NCBI RefSeq assembly: GCF_020520425.1
Contig: NC_079492.1
Location: forward strand, 64,037,671-64,101,670
DNA from: Spinacia oleracea
Taxonomy: Eukaryota; Streptophyta; Magnoliopsida; Caryophyllales; Amaranthaceae
Direction of reading: 5' to 3'
DNA: 64,000 bases
The first letter of the stretch is position 1, and every line of letters starts with the position of its first letter. Both the position numbers and the translations under genes were made by a program. Below the pieces are notes generated by a model, which searched no databases, was not told the origin of the DNA, and was given only the letters and a program-made list of their open reading frames with translations. This document shows positions 10,268-20,877 of the stretch, piece after piece.

Positions 10268-10627
10268 GGTGCCTAGGGTCACATATTTTCATAGATTATT
10301 CAAGTATTCAAAGTGAGTTTTTGAGAGAAAATTCAGACACATTTCTTGACTATAAGTGCCGAAAATCTTTAGTACCTTAAGGGCGATTCTAGTTGGTCAA
10401 TCTTAAGGCGGATCCGGACGTGCTGTGGACTATCTACGGAGGGACAACACTTGGAGTCCTAAAGACTTGTTCTTGTTCGGTTCGGGCGCAGCTAGGGAAG
10501 GCACGCAACAAAGAGTATGCATCTAAACTATGCTATATGATTATGTGTAAATAATATGTATTCCTGGCTAAATGGTTTTTCCGCATGATTTATGAATCGT
10601 CATATGTATCATAACCTAACAGTATCT

Positions 10628-11053
10628 TAGAGCATACTACCCTTCAGGGCCCAATGAAATAGTGAGCATTCTATATTCAGTTGATAGCAGAGTGCATGAG
10701 AAACAGATGGAAAAACTAAGAAAAATCTTAGCTTAGAATTCACTCTTAGTATGAGAAACAGATGGAAAAACTAACAGAAATCAGAATATCAGGCTTATGC
10801 TCTGTATTGTGTAACTTGAAAAGGCCAGGCAAAGCCAAGAGATGTATAAAAAGGCAGTTTCAACTATCTTCAACCAGTGATGCAAAACAGAAATATATCA
10901 AGATTCAAGATGTCAATTGAACTTGCTAAAGAAATAATGAACAAACAAAATTACATTAAGAACAAACTCATAGAACACAAAATTCTAGTTCGTGCATTAT
11001 CCCAGCGCTAAACAGTTATTCATAGTCTATAAACGTTATCTCCATCATTGCAG
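10628..11053. other. CACTA interior right of copia B, no gene recognised
   Basis: AT-rich DNA. It contains a short direct repeat (ATGAGAAACAGATGGAAAA at about 10696 and 10752). No supported coding sequence. Confidence 0.5.
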
Positions 11054-11159
11054 ACATTCAAAAGGAAGCTTCTAAGTTAGACTATGTAGTTTGTATGAAA
11101 TTTAGTAGAGACATGGTTTCTAAGGCCCATAATCTTGCCCAGCAAGAGAGAAAGGCTCT
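11054..11159 (+). pseudogene. Exon-like block in the CACTA, family uncertain
   Basis: 106 nt open between an AG (11052-11053) and a strong donor CT|GTAAGT at 11160. The peptide includes IQKEASKLDYVVCMKF and MVSKAHNLAQQERKAL. The spacing of the KAHNLAQ part recalls the end of plant RNase H-like (RVT_3) domains, but the match is weak. It could be a captured exon or a LINE relic. Confidence 0.25.
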
Positions 11160-13194
11160 GTAAGTTTATTTCTTTCTGTTTTAACTGTCAAATTTTTTTT
11201 TATTAAAGATGATAAGCAGTGTTGTTACTCAGATCTATTTATATAAACATCAAATACCCATGTGCAATGTTGGATGCTTGATGTGGATATGAAATACATT
11301 TATACATTGCATAAAACATCAATATATGCTGCATCAAAATAACAGTGCGTCAAGTCAGCCTAGAATTGGTCGGAAACACTACACAAAGGCACAAAAATAC
11401 TAGTATTACTTTGAGATTAAATAGTGACAATAGTGCAGGGGTTGGGCAGTCTTGGCATGCACATATACTATCATATGGGTTAAATCCAGTTTCATTACTG
11501 ATATTATGCAAACCAGTGGACGATGGAAGACCACATTTATTGACTCTTTTAGTGGGTGACTATAAGAGGAGGAGAGGTCTGCTCTTTAGAAATGATTCTT
11601 TTTTGTTCTGATGCAGTTCAGATTCAGCCGACTATTAGGTTTTAAGGTTTTATGCAGGTTATAGGTATCACATTAGTTAGTTTCTATGGTGTTAGTTGTG
11701 CGAAGTTTTTAAGGTTTTAATTTTATGAAATTCTCCTGGATTTTACAATATGTGGAACTTCCCTTACTACAGTTAATCAAACAGTGTGGATACATCAAAG
11801 AAAAGGGTACCTGCCAATCTAGAAGGAGAGAGAAGCAGGAAGAATAATCTTAGCAGAAAAAACACAGAACAGCAGGAAGAAACCCAAATAGGAGAGGAAA
11901 CAACAGAAGGCAAACAAAGAGACAATATTCATTTAAACGATACCTGGTCGGGAATAACTTGTCGTCCTTTCTATAGCCTCAAGTTTACAACCAAATTTCG
12001 TAACACTAGTTACAAACTTACAACCAAATTTTAGCCATCTTTAATTTCTTAGTTTTTTCCCTTGGAAATAATATTAAAGGTATGATAGACCAGTAACATG
12101 CGCCAGTTATGCTATGCAGAACATGCTAACTTATTACCAATTAAAAAGTGAATTTAATCGTTCTTGCCATCAATAATTAATTTCTAGAGTGAAACGTTTG
12201 CGAACTAAGCAACTAATTGAAATCGGAAAAACCTCCTCTCATCTTAGATTTTAGCTCCTGAAGTGTTGGTTTAATCAATTCCGGTCCTTTAGGTTATTTC
12301 ACTCCATTTATCTTCACTTTCGGCATCTTTCAACTGCAAAATTAATGACCCTGCACAGTCAATACTAATATGTTGTGAAATTCTAGTGTTAACACTATGA
12401 ATAAAAACTCTAAATTGAGTTCCACTGTCGGAAAATGCAACCTAATCCCCAAATCTTAATATATTGAATTTGAAAAAGTTAAGCAAGAAATTAAAGACAT
12501 TGACTTATTTACCCAAGAAGTTAAGCAAGCAAGAAGTTAAGCAACAAATGAATTGTCACAAAAATTACCAGAATTCAGATTAAAATCATCAAAATAACCC
12601 CCATGATCAACCATACAATTGATAAATATTGTGGAATCAACAAAAACAATTTGTAAATAAATCATACGCAGATGAATAATCAACATAATTCTCCAATTAA
12701 GAACCCTAATTTAGGCCTTAAAACCACACATAACATGCTATTGTAACTGGTTGATTAAACAACATACATAATTGAAAATTTAAGACCAAATTCGATGAGA
12801 AATGTACCGATTAACCTTGTCCTTCTCGCCAATTAAGAATCGCAATTTGTCAATTTTTCCTTTATCTCCAATTCAAAAACCCAATTGCGGAATTCAGATT
12901 CATCTTGCTTCAAGAAACGAAAATGAAGAGGATTGACAAGAATGAATAACGAAGCAGATGAAAGAGAAGAACATAGAAGAAGAACGAAGCAGATGAAAGC
13001 GGAGGACAAGGAAGAAGAACGTGAAAAAGGGTTTGGGGGTGAAAACATAAGGGTTTGGATGGAGGGAAACCATATAAATTATCTCTCTACGAAAATTTTC
13101 AATAACCTTATTTTTTAGTAAACAAAATTTCAGTAACTTTTGATGTTTTAATTTCTAATTTTTAATTATTTTTTTAGATACTTGACAAAAAAAA
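11160..13194. other. CACTA interior, right part
   Basis: AT-rich sequence with several short open frames (for example 11345-11611 and 11786-12034, plus strand) that resemble nothing I know and have no supporting signals. A duplicated ACGAAGCAGATGAAAG motif lies at 12951 and 12984, and a TATA-like ATATAAATT at 13072. Confidence 0.4.
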
Positions 13195-13385
13195 TCGTTG
13201 CTATATTTCATCAGAGTATTAATAAATATAAACTGTTGCAAAAAAATAATCAAATTATACAATTGTTGCCATAGTTTTTATTTAGCAACGCTTTTCTAAA
13301 GTCAAAGTTTACTCAAGTTAATAATTATTTAACTGTTGAAATAACTATGATATAGCAACGCCAGTGAAAATGTTGCAAAAAATGA
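13195..13385. repeat. CACTA right subterminal repeats
   Basis: This block carries the same motif family as the left end (CGTTGCTATA, GTTGCCATAG, AGCAACGCTTT, AGCAACGCC). It faces the right terminal inverted repeat and supports the assignment of both ends to one element. Confidence 0.7.
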
Positions 13386-13414
13386 CGTTGCTATAACCCT
13401 TTTTTGTTGTAGTG
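13386..13414 (-). repeat. CACTA right terminal inverted repeat
   Basis: Read inward on the minus strand it begins CACTACAACAAAAAAGGG, the canonical CACTA terminus. It matches the left end at 25 of 29 positions. Copia A integrase sequence resumes at 13415. Confidence 0.88.
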
Positions 13415-13576
13415 AAATTGTAAAGGAAGTTCGGCTTGACCCATCATTGACCTGACCATATCGAGTAAGGTCTTGTTTCTCCGTTCCTACACTCCATTCC
13501 ATTGAGGTGTCGCTGGAGCAGTCAATTCATAAAGAATACCGCATTCTTTTAGATGGTCATCAAACTCGTGGCTAAG
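13415..13576 (-). pseudogene. Copia A integrase, continuation after the stop
   Basis: On the minus strand this continues the integrase of the next entry past its TAA: LSHEFDDHLKECGIL, then PQWNGV, a TAG, and ERRNKTLLDMVRSMMGQAELP. The CACTA interrupts it here. The same protein resumes at 481 and below. Confidence 0.85.
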
Positions 13577-15343
13577 TTATTTACCTCCTCGATCTGATCT
13601 TAGAGCTTTGATTTTCTTGCCATGTTGATTCTCTACTTCATTTTGAAATTCTCGGAATTTCTCAAACGATTCAGACTTGTGTTTCATTAAGTAAATATAA
13701 CCATATCTACTGAAATATTCCGTAAACGTTATGAAATAGCTGAAATCACCTCTAGCTTTTCTACTCATAGGTCCGTATGTATTAGCCCTAGTAGTTCTCT
13801 TGCTCTTTCTCCCACCTTTGAGAAAGGTCGCTTTGTCATTTTTCCAAGTAATTAAACAAGATTCGCATTGATCAATCTTCTCTAAGTCGAATGATTCTAG
13901 ACTTCCCTTCCGTTGAAGTAATTCCATGCGCTTTGTGTTTATATGGCCTAATCGACAATGCCACAGATTTGTGAGATCGAAATCACCAGTTTTAGCCTTT
14001 TTAGTATTTATGTTATAAATGTGTTTGCTCGTATCTAGCACATATATACCATTTTCTTGTTGTGCTGAACCATAAAACATTCCATTCAAAGCAAAAGAAC
14101 AACTATTGTCTTTAAATTGAAAACTAAAACCTTTAGAATCCAAACTTGAAACGGAAATGATGTTTCTGGTGATACCAGGAACATAGTAACAATTTTCTAG
14201 TTCCAAAACAAAACCACTAGGCAAAGAAATAAAATAAGATCCTACGGCTAATGCAGCAATCTGTGCTCCATTTCCCACGCGTAGATCCATCTCGCCTTTA
14301 TCAAGCCTTCTACTTCTCCTTAGTCCCTGCGAATTGGAACATAAGTGTGATCCATAACCAGTATCTAATACCCAAGAAGTAGAATTAGCAAGATTACAAT
14401 GTATAACATACATACCTGAAGGAGAAGCAACGTTTCCGTCCTTCTTCTCTTCCTTTAGTTTAGGGAAATTTCGTTTGTAATGACCAATTTCATTACAATT
14501 GAAGCATTGCGATGTTGAAGGAGAAGCATTTTTCCTCATCTTGCTCTTGGAAGGCGCCAGTTGCCCTCCGGGAGTAGATAAAGATGCAGCCTTGCTTTTC
14601 TTCCCCTTGCACACTTTCTTGAATTTGGTGCACTTCACATTCAAAGGGTCTTGCTTGAACTTAAGGATTCTCTTGAATTTCTCGAGCAACTCCATAAGTT
14701 CACAGAATGTGCTCTCTTTCTGATTAAAGAGATAGTGCATCTTAAACCCCTCATAATCCCTATGAAGAGAATTCAGCACTAGTGCAATAGCTATTGACTC
14801 TTTGACGGAACCACCAAGTCTTTCACTTGTGAAAAATAATCCAGACATCATATTCACATGAGACCGAATTGGTGTGTTTCTGTTCATCTTAGTTGAGTAA
14901 ATGCGCTTTTGTGCCTCTAGAACCTCATTCTCTAGACACGGCCTATGTGGGGTAATGAGTTTGAGATTGCTCATTGAATTAGCCAATTCATCAACCCTGT
15001 TGCCACCAGTTTGGCCCTTGGGTTGAAACCCCACACGACATCTATCCCCAAGTCGACTTAGGAGAGCATGAGGCTCAAAAGTAATGAACCTCCCTCTCCA
15101 ATTTTCGGGAATAGATTTTAGGATAAACTCCGTGACAAGGTACTTGTGAAGTGCCCAATTTCTGTACCTTTCTGGAGTCATACCCTGTGCATTATAGCTA
15201 GGAAAATATTGTTCAATGACATAGTGCATGTCGTTAACTTTTAAAACTTCGATAAGTTTCCTTTCGCATTCAAGAGAGTTAGTCAAGTTTAACTCGACAT
15301 CCAGAATTTCCGATGATTTGATTGTTGTTATGTTTGCGGCCAT
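13577..15343 (-). pseudogene. Copia A gag-protease-integrase N-terminus, decayed
   Basis: Minus-strand frame. I prefer the ATG at 15341-15343 (MAANITTIKSSEIL) over the one at 15386-15388, because copia gag proteins start shortly before this type of motif. Gag runs to a CCHC knuckle whose last cysteine is replaced by F (CFNCNEIGHYKRNF). The protease has WVLDTGYGSHLC. The pre-integrase has LWHCRLGHINTKRM and QCESCL. The first integrase aspartate (HTDVCGP in copia B) is lost (RANTYGP). The frame stops at TAA 13577-13579 just after RSDRGGK. The lost zinc cysteine, lost catalytic residue and stops show it is dead. Confidence 0.92.
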
Positions 15344-15575
15344 TTGATTACTACATTTGAAAAGAATTTGCAATAAATAACCATTCATAACTTAATAAAT
15401 TTAAAATAAATGCTAGCATGCAATCATTAAAGCTATTAAACATTTCATTCATGCATAAGAAAAACATGGTCCAAAATGAATGAAACGATTCCAAGATCCT
15501 AAAAGTCCTAAATCCTTAAGCAGCTTTGGCATGTCTTAAGTATTTTAAGATTCTAGGTAAGCAAAACCTATTGCT

Positions 15576-15593
15576 AGTAATCTCCAAATTACT
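15576..15593 (-). promoter_or_regulatory. Leader hairpin H3 of copia A
   Basis: AGTAAT-ctccaa-ATTACT, a perfect 6-bp stem with a 6-base loop. The colinear site in copia C (34974-34991) is AATAGT-ctagaa-ACTATT. The same geometry is kept with two compensating base-pair changes. Confidence 0.55.
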
Positions 15594-16073
15594 CTTGGTT
15601 AATAAATTAATACCATAATTTATCTCATTGCCACAACATAATGCCATTGTTGTTTGAGTTGAAACCACAATCAACGTGCTCCTTTGGGACGCCTTACCAT
15701 CTAAGTCAACTAATATAGCACCTCGCTTTGGCGTAAACCTACTACGTTAGATCCTTAGATTTTTGTAAGTGCTTGATTTGGAAGGCAACTTTTGAACTCA
15801 ATATTACTTTGGACCTAGTTGTTTCTATGTTGGTTCGATTATTTAGTGAACTAAATCTAATCGAGCATACAAATAACGCATTCATGCATTCATTCAATAT
15901 ATAAAAGCATAAATAAAATTGGTGAACTAGTATGGCCCAAACCTCTTGTCTTGAAGCATCCAATCTTCTTCACCATCTTGTTAGCTTGGCATCGTCTTGA
16001 ATCTTCATTCAATGCTAACTTAAAGTTCTAAACTAGAAATACTTGAAATAATAAAAATTACATCAAAATTTCA

Positions 16074-16093
16074 ATGGTTCGCAGACCATATTT
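16074..16093 (-). promoter_or_regulatory. Leader hairpin H2a of copia A
   Basis: ATGGT-tcgcag-ACCAT at the left of a twin pair. The loop motif CGCAG is identical in all four copies (two in copia A, two in copia C). Confidence 0.55.
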
Positions 16094-16116
16094 TAAAACT
16101 TTACATTCAAAGATAA

Positions 16117-16137
16117 AACGGTTCGCAGACCGTATTT
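16117..16137 (-). promoter_or_regulatory. Leader hairpin H2b of copia A
   Basis: ACGGT-tcgcag-ACCGT, second of the twin hairpins. Relative to H2a the stem changes T:A to C:G on both sides, a compensating change that keeps pairing. Confidence 0.55.
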
Positions 16138-16210
16138 AACTATCCTATATTGGCCATACTAGTCACTTGGAGTACCTACATTAAATAAAATATACATTCT
16201 ATGCATTCAC

Positions 16211-16234
16211 CCATTCGTATCCTAAAACGAATGG
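16211..16234 (-). promoter_or_regulatory. Leader hairpin H1 of copia A
   Basis: CCATTCGT-8 nt-ACGAATGG, a perfect 8-bp stem. The copia C counterpart (35670-35689) is CCATTCAT-tatc-ATGAATGG, with one compensating pair change. Confidence 0.55.
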
Positions 16235-16544
16235 CCCATTTAAATATGCAAGTATTTACGTGAATTATTTAAAATTCACGTTCACATAAACGCGTCTTAA
16301 AAGATTAATCAATTTCCAAATTATTAATCCTTAGAATTTATTCTAATTAAAATAAAGCGACCTACGAAAATAATTAAAATAATTATTTCATTTTAATTTC
16401 ATTAAGCGGCTCCCACTCAAACAAATAATTATTCCGGATAATTAAATATTTAATTATTAAATTAAACTCACGGCCCGGTCCAAGTTAAATAAAATAATTA
16501 TTAATTATCCCGTTAGCCATTTTAATGCAAATACAAATTTTTAA

Positions 16545-16965
16545 AGCCCAACAAAACGAAAAATGCCCAAAAAATGCAATGCGGGCTAGGCTAGCTTGCG
16601 CCCAGCCCAACACTTCCTCGTGCTGTGTGGCCTACGAGGCACACGAGCACTTCGCCCATGCCCCCGCAGCAATCGCACAGACATACCGCAGCCTTGCGCT
16701 GCTGTGTGGCACTTCTGCTCGCTGTTGTGCTCGACGCTGCGCGCAACAAGGCAAGGCAGCTTGCCCTTGCTTGCTCGCAGATCGCAAGCCAAGGCTTGCT
16801 GCCTTGCTCGCTCACTCCGCCGCAGGGCGGCGGCACGCAACACCCTTGTTGTTGCCCGCATTGTTGTGGCTCGGCAATGGGGAGGCAGGCCGCGTGGCTA
16901 CGACAAGCAACCCGTCCACACACCCCTTGTGTTCGTGCCTTTGGTTCGTGCAAACTAACCAACTA
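16545..16965. other. GC-rich block in the copia A leader
   Basis: About 400 bp far richer in G+C than the AT-rich flanks, open in several frames on both strands simply because stop codons are rare in it. A GC-rich block lies at the matching place in the copia C leader (36180-36920). I do not call any of the overlapping frames a gene. Confidence 0.6.
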
Positions 16966-17812
16966 ATTAAAAAAATCAATTTCACGAACATATTTGCATT
17001 TAGTTAATTTTCACAAAATTAACAATTTTTATTTTCGAAAAATAACGACTTTACGATTTAATTAATTTTTAACAACAATCTGATTTTGTTAAATTTATTA
17101 AATCTAGGCTAACTTTATTCATATTTTAAAAACGAACAATGTCAGCAACAAAATTTGAAATTTTGATAATTGAATCTAAAACTTTAAATCGTTCTAAACA
17201 TTTAAATTTCAGATTTTTACCAATTTGGTTTAAGTGTTGATTAAAATTAACGAATCTAATCAAAATTTTAATCCAATAATTTTTAAAATCTTCCAGTTTA
17301 CATGAAATTATATTTGCTTTCCCAATTAACCAAATTTCCAGATCTAAATTATTTTAAAAAATCATTTAGCGATCTAAAATTTACGAAATTAGTGAAAGCA
17401 AAATTAGGGTTTATACTTAAGATTTATGGCCGAAATTTTTACCATGATTTTAAATTATACCCAACAGCATTGTGTCCAAATTTAAATCAATTCCGAGTAG
17501 TTTAGGTCGACCAATTAATTGAAAAACTTTCCGAATTTGTTAATTTTAATTCGTTAATTAACAAAAACGCACAAAAACACATACTTCAAAGCCTGTTTTT
17601 GCAATTCCGTTCTCATGAGTTGATCTTAGAAAATCGTTTTCAATCAGATTAGGGTCAGAAAAGTCGAAAATACGAAACTTTTTGAATTCAGAACTTATTA
17701 CATGATTCATCCAAAAATCCATAATAATTCGTAAAATTCAATAAAAAAATCCAAAAAAATCGACAACATGCAAAAAAAATAAATCATGCTAAAAAATGCT
17801 TTGAATACATAA

Positions 17813-17826
17813 GGCTCATGATACCA
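17813..17826 (-). promoter_or_regulatory. Copia A primer-binding site
   Basis: On the minus strand TGGTATCATGAGCC, close to the initiator-tRNA-Met complement (TGGTATCAGAGC) used by many plant copia elements, with one extra base. One base separates it from the LTR. Copia C has TGGTATCACGAGCC at the same place. Confidence 0.75.
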
Positions 17827-17827
17827 C

Positions 17828-18529
17828 AGTAGGGGAAAACAGTTAAACATACATAACATGTGCGGAACATCCCCAAAGCCAGGAAACATGTATAAAGCAC
17901 ATGTTAAGCATACTTACATTTGAAGCGTGTTTTCCCGAGTATAGTATCAACGAACACGAACAAAGAACTCCAATTTTCGTTCATCTATTTGGTTCACCGA
18001 CACGTTCAAATTCGTCTTGATTATTGTAGCTTTGACAACATACAAGATAGTTTGCTTTTCGGGATGAACAGTTTTTAGTTGAGAGCAAAAATTGAACTAC
18101 GTAATTTTGGAATTAGGTTTAGGTTACTAGAAAAACTAAATTGTGTTGTTGTGGGAAAATTATAACCTAATGTTATATTAAGTGTAACCGGCCAAGACCA
18201 AAGGCCTTGACCGGCCACACACCACACACGCACGCACAACCCATGCTCACAGGGATAACTATGGTCAAAGTTGTATCTTGACAAATGCACAAGTCAAAGT
18301 GTTGCAATTTTTTTGAAATGGGAGAAGTAGTAAGGAGTATATGCAACTTTGTGTAACGTACTTTTTTATTCTTTTAGAGAGAACTACAAAGGACAAAGGG
18401 TGAACAAGGTGTACACGGTATTCGGTCTTAGGTCTTGAATACACTCCTTTAAGACTTTAACAAATAAAATAGCTAGTTGACATCCATTGTACTTGTTTAA
18501 TACTTTGTATATGTTAAAATGTTTAGCCT
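17828..18529 (-). repeat. Copia A 5' LTR (outer end uncertain)
   Basis: Assigned by its position next to the primer site. There is no partner LTR in the window, so the outer boundary is not defined. The TG/CA termini are not clear. Confidence 0.4.
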
Positions 18530-20222
18530 TAAAGTTGTCAAAAAGTCACCCGGCCCAAAAAACTAACATGAACCGGCTTGTAATCGTAAGTACTCGGACC
18601 CGGCCCAAGACCCGAAATGTTGTTGAAACAGGAAACCCATAACCCGACCGTTTCGAACCCTTAAAATCGACGACCGATTTCGACCGGTTAATGTATGGCC
18701 CGAAGCCAACACCAGACTGGAATATAAACGATAGCTTAACTGACCCGACCGGACAATGACCCGAACCCGGTTCAACCATGATTGTTAAACTCCCGATTCG
18801 GATCTTACGATCCTACGATTCTACGATCCAAAAACACGCCACTGGTCCGGATCTTAGGTAGGATCTTAATGTGTGTAGGATCTTACGATCCTATCTCGAT
18901 AAAAATTTTGAGTGGTGGGATCTTAATACGATCCTACGATTCTACGATCCGATCCAACATACAATATTTCAAGATAATAACTTTTTTTATTACTAAATAT
19001 TTCATAATCACGTATCAGTACAAATATCATACTTTTCTATCAATAAATTAGTTATAAAAAAGTATCTTATTCACTTAAAAGTACAGAAATTCATATAACT
19101 TCGGCAACCTTGCGCGTATCTTATTAATTGCTCTTGTATCTACACAAGTATTAATCTTATGTGAGCAAAAAATAACATTTAAGTAATAAGATTACACGAA
19201 TACATGATTGTTCATTTCATTTTAATAATATAACCATTATTTTTACTATTTAGTAGGATCTTACGATTCTACGATCCGATTCTATCGATCCGATCCTACC
19301 CCATTCATCGATCCAAAGTAGGATCCCGATCCTGACAACCTTGGGTTCAACACCCGACCTGATCAACCCACGTTAATCGTTATAGCGGTATACTATTGTA
19401 GGCTTAAACTCTCAATAGTCGAACTATGCATATAATCTAATTGACATCTTAATAATCTTAATGATAAATATTTCCTACGTGGCTTGATCATCATTATCAA
19501 TTTCAAACCAAATGGTAGTTATACGCACTTTTAGGTCCTATATTCAAATAAACTCGAACCCCTTTTCAATAATTTTGACTAAACTTACCATATTTGCTAG
19601 TATGTAAAATCTTACAAAATATGTGTCGCCTATGTTTAATAAATACTTCGTAACATACTTATAAATTTATGCTATAAAATGTTGAGATGACCACAATTAT
19701 TTACTCGTAATCCCATATTAACTTTAGATATGTATTGATTTGACAAAAACACACGATAACTTGGTTTAAATAAAACTCAAAATTGAAATAAATAAATCAT
19801 TAACTTTTACAATATAAAAAAAATTTAATTATAAGGTTAAAACTTGACTTGACCTGATAATTATTGGACCCGGTCTTAACCCGTATCCGAGGGTGAACTC
19901 GAGCTGAATTTTAACCAACCCGATAATTATCCGATTCGAACTTGACCAGAACCCAAAATTAACTGCTACAAGCCCGACTCACGCCCGACTCACTAAGAGT
20001 CGAACCCGAGATTGTACCCGGTCGGAATAAGACCAGACGTGAACCCGACCTATACCTGAAATGAGAGAATAACTCGACATGAACCCAACAAAAAATCAAC
20101 ATGATCGAACCCCACCTGAACCCGGGTGATAAAACAACCTGAAACGACCAGACTAGATCATGACCCGAGACCTGAGATGATCAAACTCGAATCCGACACG
20201 AGTAACCAACTTGACAGCTCTG
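18530..20222. mobile_element. hAT-like non-autonomous element with CCCGACC-rich flanks
   Basis: The ends are weak inverted repeats around AGYTGTCAA (left AAAGTTGTCAA, right inverted GAGCTGTCAA). Inside lie degenerate ACCCGACC/GAACCCG repeats (18550-18768 and 19840-20210). Many plant hAT-type elements start TAGNGNTGTCAA followed by GGGTCGGG repeats. I could not find a convincing 8-bp duplication, so the call is moderate. It contains a MITE at 18777-19343. Confidence 0.4.
18777..19343. mobile_element. hAT-type MITE rich in GATC palindromes (567 bp)
   Basis: Flanked by the 8-bp duplication GGTTCAAC (18769-18776 and 19344-19351). The inverted ends fit CAWGRTTGTYA (left CATGATTGTTA, right inverted CAAGGTTGTCA). 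Inside are two blocks of overlapping GGATCTTACGATCC-type palindromes (18797-18952, 19256-19331). The 8-bp duplication and the end sequence fit hAT. Confidence 0.7.
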
Positions 20223-20877
20223 CGTAGGTTCTGTTTTTAAATACACATGTTACCAACTTCGGATCAAATAAGTCCGTTTTTCTGATCCACGAGCAATTTG
20301 AGTTCAAAATACGAACAAAACATAATTCGATTAAAAGGTAACAAGAAAATACAAATGCTAAGAAAACATTCATGAACCTACGGGAACCATAGATCCGACA
20401 TAGGTAAATTACTTTTCTTTATTCTAATTAATTAAGGGAAAATTACAGCGAATTTAATTCGTAAGATGGATGTTATTACAAATCTTCCAGCACTCCAGCA
20501 GCTTAGAAGGTTTATGAAGCAGGTGCATCCATCGCCACAACACACACCTCCGGATCTGATAAGGGCCTGCATAACCAACAATCCTCGTAAAATTAATATT
20601 GAGTTACATAACTCTATTACCTCTATTTTTCCGTTTTATTATGTGTCATAATATTTTATAAATTGTGATTTATACAATTTTTGACATAAAATTTTACTAT
20701 CTACCCCTTTTACCTCGCAATATTTATAAGTTTTCACTCACTTTCTATTACTTTATTCATCTTTTTTCCTACACCCATCCTTTTTGACACTCGCTCACAT
20801 ACTTATCCATAATTTATTATATCCATCAACTTTTTTGCACAATTTACTTTTTTGTCTTAATATTTATGTAAATAGTA
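20223..20877. other. No gene recognised
   Basis: A 61-codon frame at 20466-20651 (plus) is open but unlike any family I know. The rest is AT-rich. Confidence 0.4.

Larger units (their letters stand above)
4639..10622 (+). mobile_element. Copia B: Ty1/copia LTR retrotransposon, internally deleted, inserted in the CACTA
   Basis: The element begins TGAAGGAAATAATG and ends CATAACCTAACA. It is flanked by a perfect 5-bp duplication GTATC (4634-4638 and 10623-10627). The order is truncated 5' LTR, zinc knuckle, protease, integrase, RT, RNase H, which is the Ty1/copia order. The 5' LTR stops at 5149 and runs straight into gag, so the rest of that LTR, the primer site, the leader and most of gag are gone. 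Two nonsense codons interrupt the remaining frame. Where both LTRs exist they differ by about three substitutions and one small indel in 510 bp, so insertion was fairly recent. RT and RNase H motifs look Tork/Angela-like, but that placement is tentative. Confidence 0.93.
9255..10622 (+). repeat. Copia B 3' LTR, complete (1368 bp)
   Basis: It begins TGAAGGAA and ends CCTAACA, followed by the GTATC duplication. It contains a run of CGGAAATATT-type repeats (about 9565-9850), a GC-rich block (about 9900-10110) and a TATA box. The inverted copies at 28640-30005 and 37679-38116/46887-47814 are the same LTR family. Confidence 0.94.
482..13414. mobile_element. CACTA (En/Spm-type) transposon, non-autonomous, carrying host gene fragments
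   Basis: The two ends are 29-bp inverted repeats matching at 25 positions. The right end begins CACTACAACAAAA when read inward, and the left end is TACTACTACAAAA. Arrays of GCAAC-type subterminal motifs lie just inside both ends, as is usual for CACTA elements. The element sits in the integrase region of copia A. No transposase or TNPA-like frame is recognisable, so it must move in trans or is dead. It contains copia B (4639-10622); without that insertion it would be about 6.9 kb. It carries fragments of YABBY and SKP1 genes. The expected 3-bp target duplication is not visible because a few bases are lost at the left junction. Confidence 0.85.
15344..17812 (-). other. Copia A long 5' leader
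   Basis: About 2.4 kb without a real frame between the primer site and gag. It is colinear with the leader of copia C (about 34700-37663). Shared landmarks are the AGTAAT hairpin region (15576), the twin GCAGACC hairpins (16074, 16117), the CCATTCGT hairpin (16211) and a GC-rich block. Such long, structured leaders usually carry packaging and translation signals. That function is inferred. Confidence 0.65.
13415..18529 (-). mobile_element. Copia A, 5' half (with 1-481): decayed Ty1/copia element hosting the CACTA
   Basis: Minus-strand element: 5' LTR at the right (about 17828-18529), primer site 17813-17826, a 2.4-kb leader, then gag-protease-integrase, with RT in 1-481. The 3' LTR is off the left edge. 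The right limit of the 5' LTR cannot be fixed because a hAT-like element abuts it and no second LTR is in view. Confidence 0.8.

Noticed and set aside
479-13417. 3-bp target duplication of the CACTA
   Set aside because: The flanks read GCA at the left and AAA at the right. They do not match, and the left junction has lost bases.
16525-17007. Five overlapping frames of 90-160 codons
   Set aside because: GC-rich leader block of copia A. Frames on both strands are a base-composition effect.
18522-20230. 8-bp duplication around the outer hAT-like element
   Set aside because: The flanks (TTTAGCCT region and CGTAGGTT region) do not match convincingly.
20466-20651. 61-aa frame starting MDVITNLPALQQL
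   Set aside because: Open and plausible-looking, but short, without recognised family, signal peptide or promoter evidence.
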